From NCBI RefSeq assembly GCF_004307995.1, contig NZ_SIRE01000001.1:1-64000 (forward strand): 64,000 nucleotides of DNA, in the 5' to 3' direction. How positions within the stretch are numbered: the stretch's first letter is position 1; each line of letters begins with the position of its first letter. This DNA is from Paenibacillus thalictri. GTDB taxonomy: Bacteria > Bacillota > Bacilli > Paenibacillales > NBRC-103111. Below the pieces are notes generated by a model that saw only the letters and a list, made by a program, of their open reading frames with translations, was not told the origin of the DNA and ran no database searches. Position numbers and translations under genes: made by a program. Positions 63,388 to 64,000 of this stretch are shown here, one piece after another.

Positions 63388-64000
63388 TTAATCCGGGAAA
63401 CCGTACAACCTCCATGGCTTATGCCCGCCGAACGGACGCAAAAGCTTGCTCGTCGGCTCCACCGGACGGATCGTGAAGTCCGGCAGCTCATCGCCTTGAT
63501 ACAACATCGCTTCTTCCCCTGGAGCCAACGTCAGATGAATGCGTCCGTCGCTTTCACCGGCATCGGCGGTATGTATCTGATCCGAACCGCAGCGCTTCCA
63601 GCGGACGACTCCGGTCCAGTCCGTCTTGACCAGGCACGGCTCTCCGGCCAAACTTTTCACGCGGATCCAGCTCGTCCGGCCGTCACGCCGCCTAGCGCTA
63701 ACCAAAAACGCCCCTTCGGCGCGCAAGTCATGGAAAGCCGCATCGCGCCATTCATCCGGCACTGCCGGAAATACGCGGATCACATCACCCCAGCTTTGCA
63801 GCAGCATATCGTGAATGGCTTCCGCGCCGGCCAGCGGCGTTTCGATCACCGGTCCGGCTTCCTTATACATCGTATTGGGCCTCAGCATATGCTGCAGCGC
63901 CTGCAAATAACGCAGCGCCTCGCCACCTCTGCCAAGCACGGCGGCAATGGAAGCGGCCCCCGTCATACTGAAGCCGCGAAGATCGCCTTCCTTCCGAATC
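63388..64000 (-). CDS. GH95-like glycosidase, C-terminal part (runs off the edge)
   Basis: The frame is open to the end of the window, so only the last ~204 residues are present and the true start lies beyond 64000. IHDMLLQSWGDVIRVFPAVP and the following WRDAAFHDLRAEGAFLVSAR resemble the C-terminal end of the barrel and the closing beta domain of GH95 enzymes (alpha-L-fucosidases and alpha-L-galactosidases); GH65-like enzymes are an alternative. The catalytic residues would be in the missing part. A terminator follows. Confidence 0.6.
   Translation of the reverse strand, partial: IRKEGDLRGFSMTGAASIAAVLGRGGEALRYLQALQHMLRPNTMYKEAGPVIETPLAGAEAIHDMLLQSWGDVIRVFPAVPDEWRDAAFHDLRAEGAFLVSARRRDGRTSWIRVKSLAGEPCLVKTDWTGVVRWKRCGSDQIHTADAGESDGRIHLTLAPGEEAMLYQGDELPDFTIRPVEPTSKLLRPFGGHKPWRLYGFPD

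Noticed and set aside
1..64000. tRNA, rRNA, CRISPR array, riboswitch or intact insertion sequence
   Set aside because: No cloverleaf, conserved rRNA segment, regularly spaced repeat array, known aptamer core or transposase motif was seen while reading the intergenic regions.

Overview
The window looks like chromosomal DNA of a Gram-positive bacterium of the Paenibacillus type. This is inferred from ~50% GC coding DNA, strong GGAGG-type ribosome binding sites, frequent TTG/GTG starts, lipobox lipoproteins, LplB/YtcP-type sugar permeases, membrane-anchored AraC regulators and a YesM/YesN-like two-component pair. No tRNA, rRNA, CRISPR array, phage gene or intact transposase gene was seen.

Almost everything serves glycan uptake and breakdown. 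There are eight sulfatases, all with the Cys-type formylglycine motif and none with a signal peptide. There are five complete CUT1-type ABC importers (one lipoprotein plus two permeases each), none with an ATPase gene here. Four glycosidases are present: a GH38 alpha-mannosidase, a GH127 enzyme, an exported GH51-like enzyme and a partial GH95-like enzyme. Eight transcription regulators accompany them: one LacI, three membrane AraC, three soluble AraC, and the AraC-type response regulator YesN with its kinase YesM. The likely picture is import of sulfated oligosaccharides followed by desulfation and hydrolysis inside the cell. No formylglycine-generating enzyme or anSME is in the window.

Layout. 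0.7-5.5 kb: GH38 mannosidase and a LacI regulator sharing an identical 16-bp palindromic operator. 5.8-16.9 kb (minus): permease, binding protein, AraC, permease, sulfatase, TarJ-like dehydrogenase, two sulfatases, ending in a clear terminator. 17.4-23.9 kb (minus): binding protein, two permeases, two sulfatases. 24.2-29.9 kb (minus): membrane AraC, and an overlapping trio of ferritin-like protein, aldo/keto reductase and creatininase-family protein. 30.0-37.1 kb: two paralogous soluble AraC genes flanking a minus-strand operon (TIM-barrel isomerase, Gfo/Idh/MocA oxidoreductase, transporter). 37.2-43.9 kb: YesMN pair divergent from a transporter operon. 44.1-49.2 kb: GH127, AraC, 2-hydroxyacid dehydrogenase, VanZ-like gene. 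49.2-64 kb (minus): membrane AraC, transporter operon with two sulfatases, a lone sulfatase, GH51-like enzyme, partial GH95-like enzyme.

The most notable non-coding signal is a shared regulatory cassette in front of three minus-strand units at 58.3, 60.1 and 62.9 kb. Each copy carries two ~36-bp direct repeats spaced 80-83 bp. Two of the copies are ~205-bp near-duplicates, which suggests one regulon built by promoter duplication. Other non-coding items are a 116-bp nested inverted repeat, several dispersed hairpin repeats and a possible IS200/IS605 end remnant.
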